Source: Streptomyces liliiviolaceus
GTDB taxonomy: Bacteria > Actinomycetota > Actinomycetes > Streptomycetales > Streptomycetaceae
Direction: 5' to 3'
Assembly: GCF_018070025.1 (NCBI RefSeq)
Contig: NZ_JAGPYQ010000001.1
Span: 868,001 to 932,000, forward strand
Length of the DNA stretch: 64,000 nt
Shown: in pieces, positions 1 to 8,142 of the stretch
Position numbering within the stretch: the first letter of the stretch is position 1
Layout: each line of letters starts with the position of its first letter
Notes under the pieces: generated by a model
Seen by the model: only the letters and a program-made list of their open reading frames with translations
Told to the model about the DNA's origin: nothing
Databases searched by the model: none
Translations under genes and position numbers: made by a program

Positions 1-682
1 CGGCCGCCGCGTACACCGCCGCACGGGTCACTTCCACCCGCACCAGCATCTCCGAGCACAGGTGTTTCACCGCCTGGAAGGCCCCGATCGGCTGCCCGAA
101 CTGCTCACGGGTCCGGGCGTGTTGCACGGCCAGCGCGCACGTCCACGCGGCCGAGCCGAGCTGCTCGGCGGCGGTCAGCAAGGTGGCGACCGGGTCGGCC
201 GGCGCGGCGCGGGGCACCCGGTGCAGGGGCGTCAGCGGATCGACGGACCGCAGGGCGACGGCTCCGCCCGCATCTCCCCGTACGACGTCCGCCTCGTCCA
301 GCCATTCGACGAGGTCGCCGTCGACGGCGGTGACGACACACGCGCCGGTGGCGGCGCCGGGCACCTCACCGGCCGCGAGGTGGGTGGCCACGAGCGGTCC
401 GGGCAGCAGCGCCCGGCCGGCCTCCTCGAAGGCGAGCACCGCCTCGGGCAGCCCGAGCCCGACCCCGCCCCGCTCCTCCGGCAGCCGCAGCGCGAAGAAC
501 CCGGCCTCGCCCAACTCGCGCCAGAGCGCCCGGTCGAGCCCACCGCCCGCTCGCGGCCCCCCGGAGCCCTCTCCTCCCGGGCCCGCGGCGGCCCGCAGCC
601 GCTCCCGCCCGAACCGCCGTACCAGCAGCTCGCGCACCCCGGCCCGTAACGCCCGTTGATCGTCGCTGAGTTGGAAATCCAC
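1..682 (-). CDS. Acyl-CoA dehydrogenase, C-terminus beyond the window
   Basis: FAD-dependent acyl-CoA dehydrogenase; introduces the alpha-beta double bond in an acyl-CoA thioester. The protein reads in from a GTG at 682 (DFQLSDDQRALRAGVRELLV), three bases after the stop of the upstream dehydrogenase gene, so the pair is translationally linked. The acyl-CoA dehydrogenase N-domain signature is seen in FFALRLPEERGGVG (about residues 60-75), and the C-domain helix in TREQFGQPIGAFQAVKH (about residues 190-206). The middle beta-domain is short and diverged. The last part, which would hold the C-terminal flavin contacts, lies to the left of base 1. Two adjacent unlike dehydrogenases suggest the heteromeric FadE type known from steroid and side-chain catabolism; this is inference. 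Confidence 0.9.
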   Translation of the reverse strand, partial: MDFQLSDDQRALRAGVRELLVRRFGRERLRAAAGPGGEGSGGPRAGGGLDRALWRELGEAGFFALRLPEERGGVGLGLPEAVLAFEEAGRALLPGPLVATHLAAGEVPGAATGACVVTAVDGDLVEWLDEADVVRGDAGGAVALRSVDPLTPLHRVPRAAPADPVATLLTAAEQLGSAAWTCALAVQHARTREQFGQPIGAFQAVKHLCSEMLVRVEVTRAAVYAAA

Positions 683-685
683 CGG

Positions 686-1840
686 TCACCGTCCCTTCGG
701 GAGGCCCAGAATCCGCTCGGCCACGATGTTCCGCTGGATCTGCGAGGTCCCGGCCGCGATGGTGTACGAGAGCGACGACAGCCGGTCGACCGTCCACTCC
801 CTGCCCAGGTCGAGCGCTTCGGGACCCAGTACCTCGGCCGCCGCGTCGTACAGCTCCTGCCGTGCCTGCGAGTAGCGCAGTTTGAAGACCGAGCCGCCGA
901 CGCCCGGCACTCCGCCACCGCGCTCGGACTCGCTGACGTTCCACTGCGTCAGCCGCCACAGTGCCCGGAACTCGGCGTTGAGACGGCCGAGTCTGCGCCG
1001 CAGCGGCACGTCGTCCCACCGGCCGTTCTTGCGGGCCTCCCGCGCCAGCTCCCCGAGCACGCGCCGGCAGGCAACCACCTCGCCCACGAAGGCGGTGCCG
1101 CGCTCGAAGGACAGCGTCACCATGGTCACGCGCCAGCCGTCGTTCTCCTCGCCGACCCGGTTGGCGACGGGCACCCGCACCTCGTCGAGGAAGACCTCCG
1201 CGAACTCGGCCGACCCGGCGAGCGTACGGAGCGGCCGTACGGTGATCCCCGGCGTGTCCATCGGCATCGCCAGCCAGGTGATCCCCCGGTGCTTCGGCGC
1301 CTCTGTGTCGGTCCGCACCAACAGCTCGCACCAGTCGGCGACTTCGGCGTGCGAGGTCCAGATCTTGGAACCGCTGACCACGTAGTCGTCGCCGTCCCGC
1401 CACGCGCGCGTGCGCAGCGACGCGAGGTCGGACCCGGCGTCCGGCTCGCTGAACCCCTGGCACCACACCTCCTCGCCCCGCAGCACGGGCGGCAGCCACC
1501 GCGCCCGCTGCCGAGCGCTTCCCTCGGCGGCGATGGTCGGCCCGGCATGCAGCAGCCCGACGAAGTTGGCCCCTACGTAGGGAGCACCCGCCTTCTCGGT
1601 CTCCTCCAGGAAAATCAGATGCCGGGTCGGTGTGGCGCCACGGCCTCCCGCGTCGACCGGCCAGTGCAACCCCGCGTACCCGGCGTCGTACAACAGCCGC
1701 TGCCACCCGAGGTCGTACGCACGCCGCCCCGGCCAGTCGTCGGCCGAGGGCTTGGGAGGCAGCCCGGGAAGTACCTCACCCAGCCACTCCCGCAACCGCG
1801 CCCGGAACTCCTCGTCCTCGGCCGAGTAGGAGAGGTCCAT
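686..1840 (-). CDS. Acyl-CoA dehydrogenase
   Basis: 384-residue acyl-CoA dehydrogenase, full length for the family. ATG at 1840 overlaps the upstream amidohydrolase stop by one base (TAATG). Visible family features are the N-terminal helical domain (DLSYSAEDEEFRARLREWLG), the mid-domain WCQGFSEPDAGSDLASL (about residues 123-139) that contacts flavin and substrate, and the C-terminal AAGTSQIQRNIVAERILGLP. The position that carries the catalytic Glu in medium-chain dehydrogenases (Y-E-G-T) reads A-A-G-T here, as in many actinobacterial FadE proteins. It is co-transcribed with the next dehydrogenase (stop at 686, start at 682). The physiological substrate cannot be read from the sequence. Confidence 0.95.
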   Translation of the reverse strand: MDLSYSAEDEEFRARLREWLGEVLPGLPPKPSADDWPGRRAYDLGWQRLLYDAGYAGLHWPVDAGGRGATPTRHLIFLEETEKAGAPYVGANFVGLLHAGPTIAAEGSARQRARWLPPVLRGEEVWCQGFSEPDAGSDLASLRTRAWRDGDDYVVSGSKIWTSHAEVADWCELLVRTDTEAPKHRGITWLAMPMDTPGITVRPLRTLAGSAEFAEVFLDEVRVPVANRVGEENDGWRVTMVTLSFERGTAFVGEVVACRRVLGELAREARKNGRWDDVPLRRRLGRLNAEFRALWRLTQWNVSESERGGGVPGVGGSVFKLRYSQARQELYDAAAEVLGPEALDLGREWTVDRLSSLSYTIAAGTSQIQRNIVAERILGLPKGR

Positions 1841-3039
1841 TACCTGTCGCGGTCCAGGTCGAGGCCCAGCATGCGGATGGCGTTGCCGCGCATCAGCTTG
1901 TAGACGGTCTCGTCGTCGAGGCCCTTCACATGGTCGAGGGCGACCTCCTTGGTGTGCGGGAAGGTCGAGTCGACGTGCGGATAGTCGGTCTCGAACGTGG
2001 CGTTGTCGCGTCCCACCACGTCCAGCGAGGCGACCCCGTGCTTGTCGCGGAAGAAGCAGCAGAAGATCTGCCGGTAATAATAAGTAGAAGGCGGCTCGGG
2101 AATCAGATCCCGCACCCCGCCCCAGGCCCGATGTTCCTCCCACACGTCATCGGCCCGCTCCAGCGCGTACGGAATCCACCCCATCTGCCCCTCGCTGTAC
2201 GCGAGTTTGAGCCGAGGAAACTTCACGAGGACGCCGCTGAACAGGAAATCCATCATCGAGGCCATGGCGTTGTTGAAGCTCAGGGACGCCTGCACGGCGG
2301 GAGGGGCATCGGGCGACGCGGCGGGCATCTGACTGCTGCTGCCGATATGCATGTTGACGACCGTGCCGGTCTCCTGGCAGACGGCGAAGAACGGATCCCA
2401 GTACCCGGAGTGAATGGACGGCAGCCCCAAATACGTCGGTATCTCCGAGAAGGTCACAGCTCGCACCCCCCTCCCCGCGTTGCGCCGGATCTCGGCGACG
2501 GCGAGGTCGATGTCCCAGAGCGGGATGATGCACAGCGGAATCAGCCGCCCCCCGCTGTCCCCGCACCACTCCTCGACCATGAAGTCGTTGTAGGCGCGCA
2601 CGCAGGCCAGCGCGACCTCCTTGTCGTGCGCCTCTGCGAAGGTCTGCCCGCAGAACCGCGGGAAGGTGGGGAAGCACAGGCTCCCCTCCACATGGTTGGC
2701 GTCCATGTCCTTGAGCCGCTCGACCGGATCCCAGCACCCGGGCCGCATCTCCTCACGGGTGATGCCCTCAAGCGTCATCTCGTCCCTGTCGAACCCGACG
2801 GCGGCGATGTTGCGCTTGTACGGGAACTTCAGGTCCTCGTAGATCCACCAGTCGGTCGGCGGCCCGTCCGGGTCCATCGTGATCCGGTACTTGCCCGCCA
2901 CGTAGGCCAGTTCACCGATACCCGCCGTCAGGGGCTTGGGCCCCCGGTCCCGGTATTTCCTCGGCAGCCAGGTCTCGAAGAGGTGGGCGGGCTCGATCAC
3001 ATGGTCGTCGACGCTGATGATCCGAGGCAGTTCGGTCAT
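1840..3039 (-). CDS. Amidohydrolase family protein (ACMSD-like)
   Basis: 399-residue metal-dependent hydrolase or decarboxylase of the amidohydrolase-2 family (PF04909). The N-terminal motif SVDDHVIEPAHLFETWLP is the first metal-site strand of this subgroup; MHIGSSSQMP, LKLAYSEGQMGWIPYALE and FETDYPHVDSTFP mark later barrel strands. ATG at 3039 was chosen over an upstream in-frame start at 3138 because the family motif begins about eight residues in and GGAGAGG lies just upstream. It is the first gene of the leftward operon that ends in the two acyl-CoA dehydrogenases, and it shares a divergent promoter with the ligase at 3192. The codons near 2087-2098 (ACT TAT TAT TAC) are unusually AT-rich for this genome. 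Substrate unknown. Confidence 0.93.
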   Translation of the reverse strand: MTELPRIISVDDHVIEPAHLFETWLPRKYRDRGPKPLTAGIGELAYVAGKYRITMDPDGPPTDWWIYEDLKFPYKRNIAAVGFDRDEMTLEGITREEMRPGCWDPVERLKDMDANHVEGSLCFPTFPRFCGQTFAEAHDKEVALACVRAYNDFMVEEWCGDSGGRLIPLCIIPLWDIDLAVAEIRRNAGRGVRAVTFSEIPTYLGLPSIHSGYWDPFFAVCQETGTVVNMHIGSSSQMPAASPDAPPAVQASLSFNNAMASMMDFLFSGVLVKFPRLKLAYSEGQMGWIPYALERADDVWEEHRAWGGVRDLIPEPPSTYYYRQIFCCFFRDKHGVASLDVVGRDNATFETDYPHVDSTFPHTKEVALDHVKGLDDETVYKLMRGNAIRMLGLDLDRDR

Positions 3040-3065
3040 GAGTCCAGCCCTCTCCGGCGGCAAAT

Positions 3066-3080
3066 CTGATGACCCGTCAG
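3066..3080. promoter_or_regulatory. Operator-like inverted repeat, copy 1
   Basis: CTGATGACCCGTCAG, a near-palindrome (CTGAY-N5-GTCAG), 27 bases upstream of the amidohydrolase start. It differs from the copy at 3144 at only two of 15 positions. Two such sites in one divergent promoter suggest cooperative binding by a dimeric repressor, probably of the TetR family, which is common for acyl-CoA catabolic genes. No regulator gene for it lies in this window. Confidence 0.55.
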
Positions 3081-3143
3081 AAGGCAGGCTAGCCCCGCAC
3101 CCCTGGACCGACAAGGCGCAGACGCCTACGCTCTCCACGCGAC

Positions 3144-3158
3144 CTGACTACCCGTCAG
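3144..3158. promoter_or_regulatory. Operator-like inverted repeat, copy 2
   Basis: CTGACTACCCGTCAG: perfect 5-bp arms with a 5-bp spacer, centred about 40 bases upstream of the ligase start at 3192 and 78 bases from copy 1 (centre to centre). The position fits repression of the rightward promoter. Confidence 0.6.
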
Positions 3159-3191
3159 TTACCTTGGCCATCAGCGGTGAGGAGCACGGGC

Positions 3192-4703
3192 ATGCCCACG
3201 GACACCGCGCACACACTCGACACCTCCCGCACCTTCTGGGAACTCGTCGAACGCCGCGCAGCGCTCACCCCCGACCGCCCGGTCCTCCTCCAGGACGACC
3301 GCACCCTGACCTTCGAGGAGCTGCGCGCCGGTGCCGAACGGACGGCGGCGGGCCTGCACGACATGGGCGTACGCCCCGGAACGGTGGTGGCCTGGCAGCT
3401 GCCCACCCGCATCGAGACCGTCGTCCTCGCGATGGCCCTGACACGGCTCGGCGCGATCCAGTCCCCGATCATCCCCTTCTACCGCGACCGCGAGGTGTCC
3501 TTCGCCGTCCACACCTCGCAGGCGGAGTTCTTCGCGGTCCCCGGCACCTGGCGCGACTTCGACCACACGGCCATGGCCGAACGCATCGACGCCCGCGGCA
3601 CCTTCGAGGCGTACGACACCCTCCCCACCGGCGACCCGGCGTCACTCCCCGCCCCGCCCACCACCGGGACGGACGTGCGCTGGATCTACTGGACGTCGGG
3701 CACGACCTCGGACCCCAAGGGCGTCCTGCACACGGACCGTTCACTCATCGCCGGCGGCAGCTGCCTCGCCCACGCCCTGCACCTGTCGGAGGCCGACACG
3801 GGCTCGATCGCGTTCCCCTTCGCCCACATAGGCGGCCCCGACTACCTGGTCATGCTGCTGCTGTACGGGTTCCCGGCGGTCCTCTTCGAGAAGTTCGCGC
3901 TGCCGGACGCGCTGGAGGGCTACCGCAAGCACGGGGTGACGGTGGCGGGCGGTTCGACGGCGTTCTACTCCATGTTCCTGGCGGAACAACGCAAGCAGCC
4001 AAACGTCAAACTCATCCCGACCCTGCGCCTCCTGGCCGGCGGAGGGGCGCCCAAACCCCCCGAGGTCCACCACGCGGTCGTACGCGAGATGGGCGTGAAA
4101 CTCACCCACGGCTACGGCATGACAGAGGTCCCGATGATCACCATGGGCTCCCCGGACGACACGGAGGAGAACCTGGCGACGACGGAGGGCAGACCCCCAC
4201 GGGGCATGGAGATCCGCATCACAGAGGGGGAAGTGCGCCTGCGAGGCGAAGCGGTGTGCGCGGGCTACCTGAACCCGGACCAGACGACGGAGGCCTTCGA
4301 CGAGGACGGCTTCCTGATCACGGGGGACCTCGGCCACCTCACGCCCACCGGCCACCTGGTCCTGACGGGCCGCCTGAAGGACGTGATCATCCGCAAGGGC
4401 GAGAACATCAGTGCCAAGGAGCTGGAGGACCTACTGCACAACCATCCGGCCATAGCCGACGCGGCAGTGATAGGCCTCCCCGACGCGGAGCGAGGAGAAA
4501 GAGTCTGCGCGGTGATCGAGCAGACCACCGGAACCTCGCCCCTCACCCTCCCCGAGGTGACGGCCCATCTGCGCGCGGAAGGACTGTCCCCCCACAAACT
4601 GCCGGAGCAGCTGGAGGTGGTGGACGCCCTTCCGCGCAACGAGACACTGCGCAAAGTGCTGAAGTATCAACTACGGGAGCGCTACTCGGGCACCGTGAAG
4701 TAG
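3192..4703 (+). CDS. AMP-forming acyl-CoA synthetase/ligase
   Basis: 503-residue ANL-superfamily enzyme that activates a carboxylic acid to its CoA thioester through an acyl-adenylate. Motifs in order: phosphate-binding loop YWTSGTTSDPKGVLHT (about residues 163-178), GYGMTEVPM, TGDLGHL, the hinge GRLKDVIIRKGENIS (about residues 393-407) and a C-terminal catalytic-Lys region RNETLRKVLKY. ATG at 3192 is preferred to the in-frame GTG at 3177 because GAGGAG lies seven bases before it. It is divergent from the amidohydrolase and dehydrogenase operon and probably supplies its acyl-CoA. Its 3' end overlaps the convergent EF-hand gene by 22 bases. Closest general type: medium-chain or cyclohexanecarboxylate-like ligases; the exact substrate is unknown. 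Confidence 0.93.
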   Translation: MPTDTAHTLDTSRTFWELVERRAALTPDRPVLLQDDRTLTFEELRAGAERTAAGLHDMGVRPGTVVAWQLPTRIETVVLAMALTRLGAIQSPIIPFYRDREVSFAVHTSQAEFFAVPGTWRDFDHTAMAERIDARGTFEAYDTLPTGDPASLPAPPTTGTDVRWIYWTSGTTSDPKGVLHTDRSLIAGGSCLAHALHLSEADTGSIAFPFAHIGGPDYLVMLLLYGFPAVLFEKFALPDALEGYRKHGVTVAGGSTAFYSMFLAEQRKQPNVKLIPTLRLLAGGGAPKPPEVHHAVVREMGVKLTHGYGMTEVPMITMGSPDDTEENLATTEGRPPRGMEIRITEGEVRLRGEAVCAGYLNPDQTTEAFDEDGFLITGDLGHLTPTGHLVLTGRLKDVIIRKGENISAKELEDLLHNHPAIADAAVIGLPDAERGERVCAVIEQTTGTSPLTLPEVTAHLRAEGLSPHKLPEQLEVVDALPRNETLRKVLKYQLRERYSGTVK

Positions 4704-5194
4704 CGGGCGAAGGCACTCACGATGTCGGGCTCGGTCACCACGCCGTCGGCGTCCGAGTCGAGAGCACCGGCTGCGGTGGCAGCGACATCCCCGGGCACGC
4801 CCAGGGCCTTGAGGATCCGCGTGGTCTCGTCGAGGGTCACGGAGCCGTCCCCGTCGCCGTCCGCGACGGCGAGCGCCGCGTCCAGGAAGGGGCGGGCGAT
4901 CTCGGCGAAGCGGTCGGGGTTGTCGCGCAGCCGCTTCACGGCCCCGTTCACGAACTCCTCGCGGGTGATCCGCTGGTCGCCGTCCCGGTCCGCTATGCCG
5001 GCCATGCCCTGCCAGAAGGCCTCCGCGCCGATGTACAGGGCCTGGCCCTTGTCGCAGCGGGCCGTCGTGCCGAACTCGGCGAGCAGCGCCTTCGTCGCCG
5101 CGTTGAAGTCCTCGCGGTCGATATAGCCGTTGCCGTCCTGGTCGAAGCCGGCGAACCGGGCGGCGATCTTCCGCTCGTACTCGGTACTGACCAT
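4682..5194 (-). CDS. Calerythrin-like EF-hand calcium-binding protein
   Basis: 170 residues with four EF-hand loops: DQDGNGYIDREDF (about residues 19-31), DRDGDQRITREEF (about 69-81), DGDGDGSVTLDET and DSDADGVVTEPDI. The paired-hand layout and length match calerythrin-type bacterial sarcoplasmic calcium-binding proteins, which are soluble cytosolic calcium buffers or sensors. There is no signal peptide. Loops 1-3 keep the acidic residues at positions 1, 3, 5 and 12; loop 4 ends in Asp instead of Glu and may bind weakly. It stands alone between a convergent ligase and the STAS gene. Confidence 0.93.
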   Translation of the reverse strand: MVSTEYERKIAARFAGFDQDGNGYIDREDFNAATKALLAEFGTTARCDKGQALYIGAEAFWQGMAGIADRDGDQRITREEFVNGAVKRLRDNPDRFAEIARPFLDAALAVADGDGDGSVTLDETTRILKALGVPGDVAATAAGALDSDADGVVTEPDIVSAFARYFTVPE

Positions 5195-5356
5195 GTCTTT
5201 CGGGCCGCCTTACCTCACGTGGGTGCGTCTGGCAGGAGCGTACGACGACCAGCCCCCTCGGGGAGCCGGAAAACGACGCTTGCGCCAAGACCGGGGGAAA
5301 TCCGCGACAACACCGTCACGAACACACCCGACGATCTTCCCCCCTCGTGACGGGAA

Positions 5357-5731
5357 TCACGCGGAAAGCGAACTCGCCTCGTCGTCCACGGCGGCGTCGA
5401 CATCGGCGTAGGCGTCGAAGAGCCTGCGCACACCGAGGGCACCCAGCACCCGGTTCACGTGGGACCCATCCTCCGCTCCCTGCGCGGGGAGGATCACCCG
5501 CAGACGCCCCTGACAGGAGCGGATCAGCCGCCGCGAGGCGATGAGCACACTCACGCCGCTGGAGTCGCAGAACAGCACCCCGGACAGATCCAGCACGACA
5601 TCCCGCCGCCCGTCGGCCACGGCCTCGTGCACCCGCTGCCGCAGTACGGGCGAGGTCACCAGATCCATCTCACCCGAAACCCGCACGACGGCCCAGCCGC
5701 GCTGCTCGCCTTCGGTCACCCTGAGCGTCAC
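5357..5731 (-). CDS. Anti-sigma factor antagonist (STAS domain)
   Basis: 124-residue SpoIIAA/BldG-type STAS protein. The phosphorylatable serine is in FCDSSGVSVLIASRR; VVRVSGEMDLVTSPVLRQ is the first beta-alpha unit. GTG at 5731 is chosen because the STAS fold starts at TLRVTEGE right after it and GAGGGA precedes it; the longer open frame upstream has no family match. In partner switching such proteins bind an RsbW-like kinase and free a sigma factor. No cognate kinase is adjacent; the sigma and anti-sigma genes at 6091-7955 are divergent and use a zinc-finger type factor, so a direct link is not implied. Confidence 0.92.
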   Translation of the reverse strand: MTLRVTEGEQRGWAVVRVSGEMDLVTSPVLRQRVHEAVADGRRDVVLDLSGVLFCDSSGVSVLIASRRLIRSCQGRLRVILPAQGAEDGSHVNRVLGALGVRRLFDAYADVDAAVDDEASSLSA

Positions 5732-6090
5732 GCGTCTGTCCCTCGCTCGACGATGTCGGACCCGGACGGCCCGGTTACGGCCGGACCCGGAAACGGAAGC
5801 CACAACTACGCTTCCCTGCTGCGTGGCTGCCCCACCCCCCGCACCCCGAAACACGGAATATCGAATCGAAACGCACCCCACACGACCGCTTCCATTCAAG
5901 CGGCAGCAGACCCGACCACCCCCAACCAGAACAATTCCCCCACGACCCCACCCAAAGTAACAACAGCCACACACACCGCGACAATCCCCCTACCACCCCG
6001 CCCCCTCCCCGGGGCGCGCATTGCCACAAAGGGGCGTGCGTCACCACGGGTGCCGACTACATTCGTGAGGAGACCGGAGAGGAGAATCCG
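5732..6090. other. Divergent intergenic region, STAS gene and sigma factor gene
   Basis: 359 bases without a supportable gene. The part nearest the sigma gene holds TACATT (6056-6061), a possible -10, and a strong ribosome site GGAGAGGAG just before the GTG at 6091. The rest is C-rich on the plus strand with a short AT-rich patch near 5858-5868. No convincing -35 element or operator was recognised. Confidence 0.5.
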
Positions 6091-6705
6091 GTGGACACGG
6101 GCACAGGCGCACGGCACGAACAGGGGCGAGGGGGCCGCATGGCCAGGAGGGACACGCCACCCCGCTGGGACCGCAAGATGCAACAGCGGCTCGCACGAGG
6201 GGAGGCGGCAGCGCTCGGCGAACTCTATGACCGCTTCGCTTCACTCGTGCACGGTCTCGCCCATCGCGTCCTGGGCGACGAGCACGCGGCCGACGGCATC
6301 ACCCGCGAGGTCTTCGCCCACGTCTGGGAGAACCCCGAGTCGTACGACCCCAAGCAGGGCCCCCTGCGCTCCTGGGTCGCCACCCTCACGCACCGACTCG
6401 CCGTGCAGCGCCTGCGCACCACGGAGACCGCCGCGCTCGCCCAGGACGGCACGGACGACACCGACGAACTGGAACGCAAGGTCCGCCGCGCCTCCGTGGC
6501 GGCCCGCGCCGACTACATCGTCACGTCCATGCCGACCCCGCTGCGCACCGCCCTGGAACTCGCCTACTTCCAGCGCCGCGACTACCAGCAGACCGCGGCG
6601 GACCTGGGCGTCACCGCGGACGAGGCCCGCCGCCGCCTGCGCCTGGGCCTCCAACTCCTCTCCACGGCCCACGACACGTCCCCCGACCAAGGGGGCACAA
6701 GGTGA
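6091..6705 (+). CDS. RNA polymerase sigma factor, ECF-like
   Basis: 204 residues with sigma region 2 (LGELYDRFASLVHGLAHRVL through EVFAHVWENPESYDP and RSWVATLTHRLAVQRLR) and region 4 (PTPLRTALELAYFQRRDYQQ followed by the HTH AADLGVTADEARRRLRLGL). There is no region 1 or 3, so it belongs to group 4 or a close relative. GTG at 6091 sits six bases after GGAGAGGAG. The stop overlaps the GTG of the zinc-finger protein (GTGA), the usual arrangement for a sigma factor with its own anti-sigma factor. The signal sensed cannot be read directly. Confidence 0.93.
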   Translation: MDTGTGARHEQGRGGRMARRDTPPRWDRKMQQRLARGEAAALGELYDRFASLVHGLAHRVLGDEHAADGITREVFAHVWENPESYDPKQGPLRSWVATLTHRLAVQRLRTTETAALAQDGTDDTDELERKVRRASVAARADYIVTSMPTPLRTALELAYFQRRDYQQTAADLGVTADEARRRLRLGLQLLSTAHDTSPDQGGTR

Positions 6706-7955
6706 GCAACACAAACCCTTTCGACGAGTACGACGACAACCCGGCCCCCCACAACCCTCCACGCATCCCCGTCCCACGCACCTCACTGGAGGACACGGAC
6801 CTCCCCCTGCCCACCCTCACGCCCATCCCCACCCCCGCCCCTCCCCTCCTCCTCGAACACCGGGTGCTGAAGGCGCTGCTCGGCGCCTGGGCGCTGGCGG
6901 CCTGCTCGCCCGAGGAGACGGCGGCGGTGGAGGAGCATCTAGGCGACTGCGGTGCCTGCGCGGACGAGGCCCTGCGCCTGCGTGAAGCGGTGGGCCTCCT
7001 GCACCCGCCGGAGACCCTCGACCTGGACCCGGCCCTGCGCACCCGGGTCCTGCAGGCCTGCCTGACCCGCCGCCCGCCCCGGATCCCGGTCCCCTCCTGG
7101 GCCACCCCGTACGACGCGGAGACCGCCCGCCTGGACGCCCTGCTCCAGGACATCGGCGACGCCGAGTGGCACGCCCCGGTGCGACTGCGCTGGTTCGACG
7201 GCAAGGAACCCACCAGCCGACGCACCACCGTCGCCGGAGTGATCGCCCACCTCCTGACCGTGGACGGCCTGGTCGCCGTCACACTGGGCCTGGAAGACCC
7301 CCTGGAAACCCGGACGGACACCCCCACCCCCGCGGCCCGCACCGAGGCCTTCTGGGGCGCCACCAGTTACCCGCCCACGCGTTCCGTACGCGGCCCCTGG
7401 CGCGAGCAGTCCCACAACCTCGTCCGCACGGTCGCCTTCGCGGGCGGAGGCTCCGGCCGCCTCCCCGTCCCGTACGGCGACTTCGAACTCCCGCTCCGGG
7501 ACTCCATGCTGGACCGGGCCTTCGAGACCTGGGTCCACGCGGGGGACATCGCCGACGCGGTCGACTACCCCTACGAGCCGCCCTCGCCCCGCCATCTGCA
7601 CGCGATGATCGACCTGGGCGCCCGCATGCTCCCCTCGGCCCTGGCCGCCCGCCGCCAGGCAGGCCTCGCGGCCCCCGGCGAAACCCCCCACCTGGTCCCC
7701 GCCGGCACCCCGGGCCGCAGCCTCCGCCTGGAGATCGAGGGCCTGGGCGGCGGCGAGTGGCTCATCCCGCTCGACTCCCCCGGCGCCCTGGCCTCCGCGG
7801 ACCGCGAGGTGGCCCACGTGGCCCTGGACGGCGTGGAGTTCTGCCAACTGGCAGCGGGCCACGTCTCCCCCGAGGAAGCGGCGGCAGGCCAATCGGGCGA
7901 CCGAGAGGCAATCAGAGACGTCCTCTTCGCAGCAGCATCACTGAGCCGCATGTAG
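6702..7955 (+). CDS. Zinc-finger anti-sigma domain fused to a DinB/mycothiol-type domain
   Basis: 417 residues, translationally coupled to the sigma gene. The N-terminal part carries the ZAS pattern H-x3-C-x2-C in EEHLGDCGACADEALRLREA (about residues 78-97), the zinc-binding signature of RsrA/ChrR-type anti-sigma factors. The C-terminal part resembles the mycothiol-dependent maleylpyruvate isomerase N-domain (DinB-like four-helix metal fold): RLDALLQDIGDAEWHAPVRL, then VAGVIAHLLTVDGLVA and TWVHAGDIADAV, which supply the H...H...H pattern expected of the metal site. There is no membrane segment, so it is cytosolic. The fusion suggests that the anti-sigma factor senses a thiol or metal ligand directly; this is inference. 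Confidence 0.85.
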   Translation: MSNTNPFDEYDDNPAPHNPPRIPVPRTSLEDTDLPLPTLTPIPTPAPPLLLEHRVLKALLGAWALAACSPEETAAVEEHLGDCGACADEALRLREAVGLLHPPETLDLDPALRTRVLQACLTRRPPRIPVPSWATPYDAETARLDALLQDIGDAEWHAPVRLRWFDGKEPTSRRTTVAGVIAHLLTVDGLVAVTLGLEDPLETRTDTPTPAARTEAFWGATSYPPTRSVRGPWREQSHNLVRTVAFAGGGSGRLPVPYGDFELPLRDSMLDRAFETWVHAGDIADAVDYPYEPPSPRHLHAMIDLGARMLPSALAARRQAGLAAPGETPHLVPAGTPGRSLRLEIEGLGGGEWLIPLDSPGALASADREVAHVALDGVEFCQLAAGHVSPEEAAAGQSGDREAIRDVLFAAASLSRM

Positions 7956-7995
7956 AAGACAGGCCCCCCTGGACGCGCACCCGCAAGAGACCGGA

Positions 7996-8106
7996 GGGGG
8001 CCGGGGCGACGTGTCCGCCCGCAGCGGCCGGCGCGTCCGCCAACGGTGCCCTCTCCAGCCAAGTCAATCGCGCCGGACCGAGGACGGACACGTCGCCCCG
8101 GCCCCC
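7996..8106. terminator. Long inverted repeat between convergent genes
   Basis: Perfect 22-bp arms at 7996-8017 and 8085-8106 flank a 67-base loop that contains a further 8-bp G+C stem. It lies between the stops of the anti-sigma fusion gene (7955) and purU (8143) and could end transcription from both sides. There is no T-run, as usual for Streptomyces hairpin terminators. Confidence 0.6.
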
Positions 8107-8142
8107 GCCCCACTCCCCCGGCAGGCGTCCGACCACGAACCG

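Noticed and set aside
2936..5350. 804-codon plus-strand frame over the CoA ligase
   Set aside because: Out of frame with the ligase, His/Arg/Pro-rich translation typical of a shifted frame.
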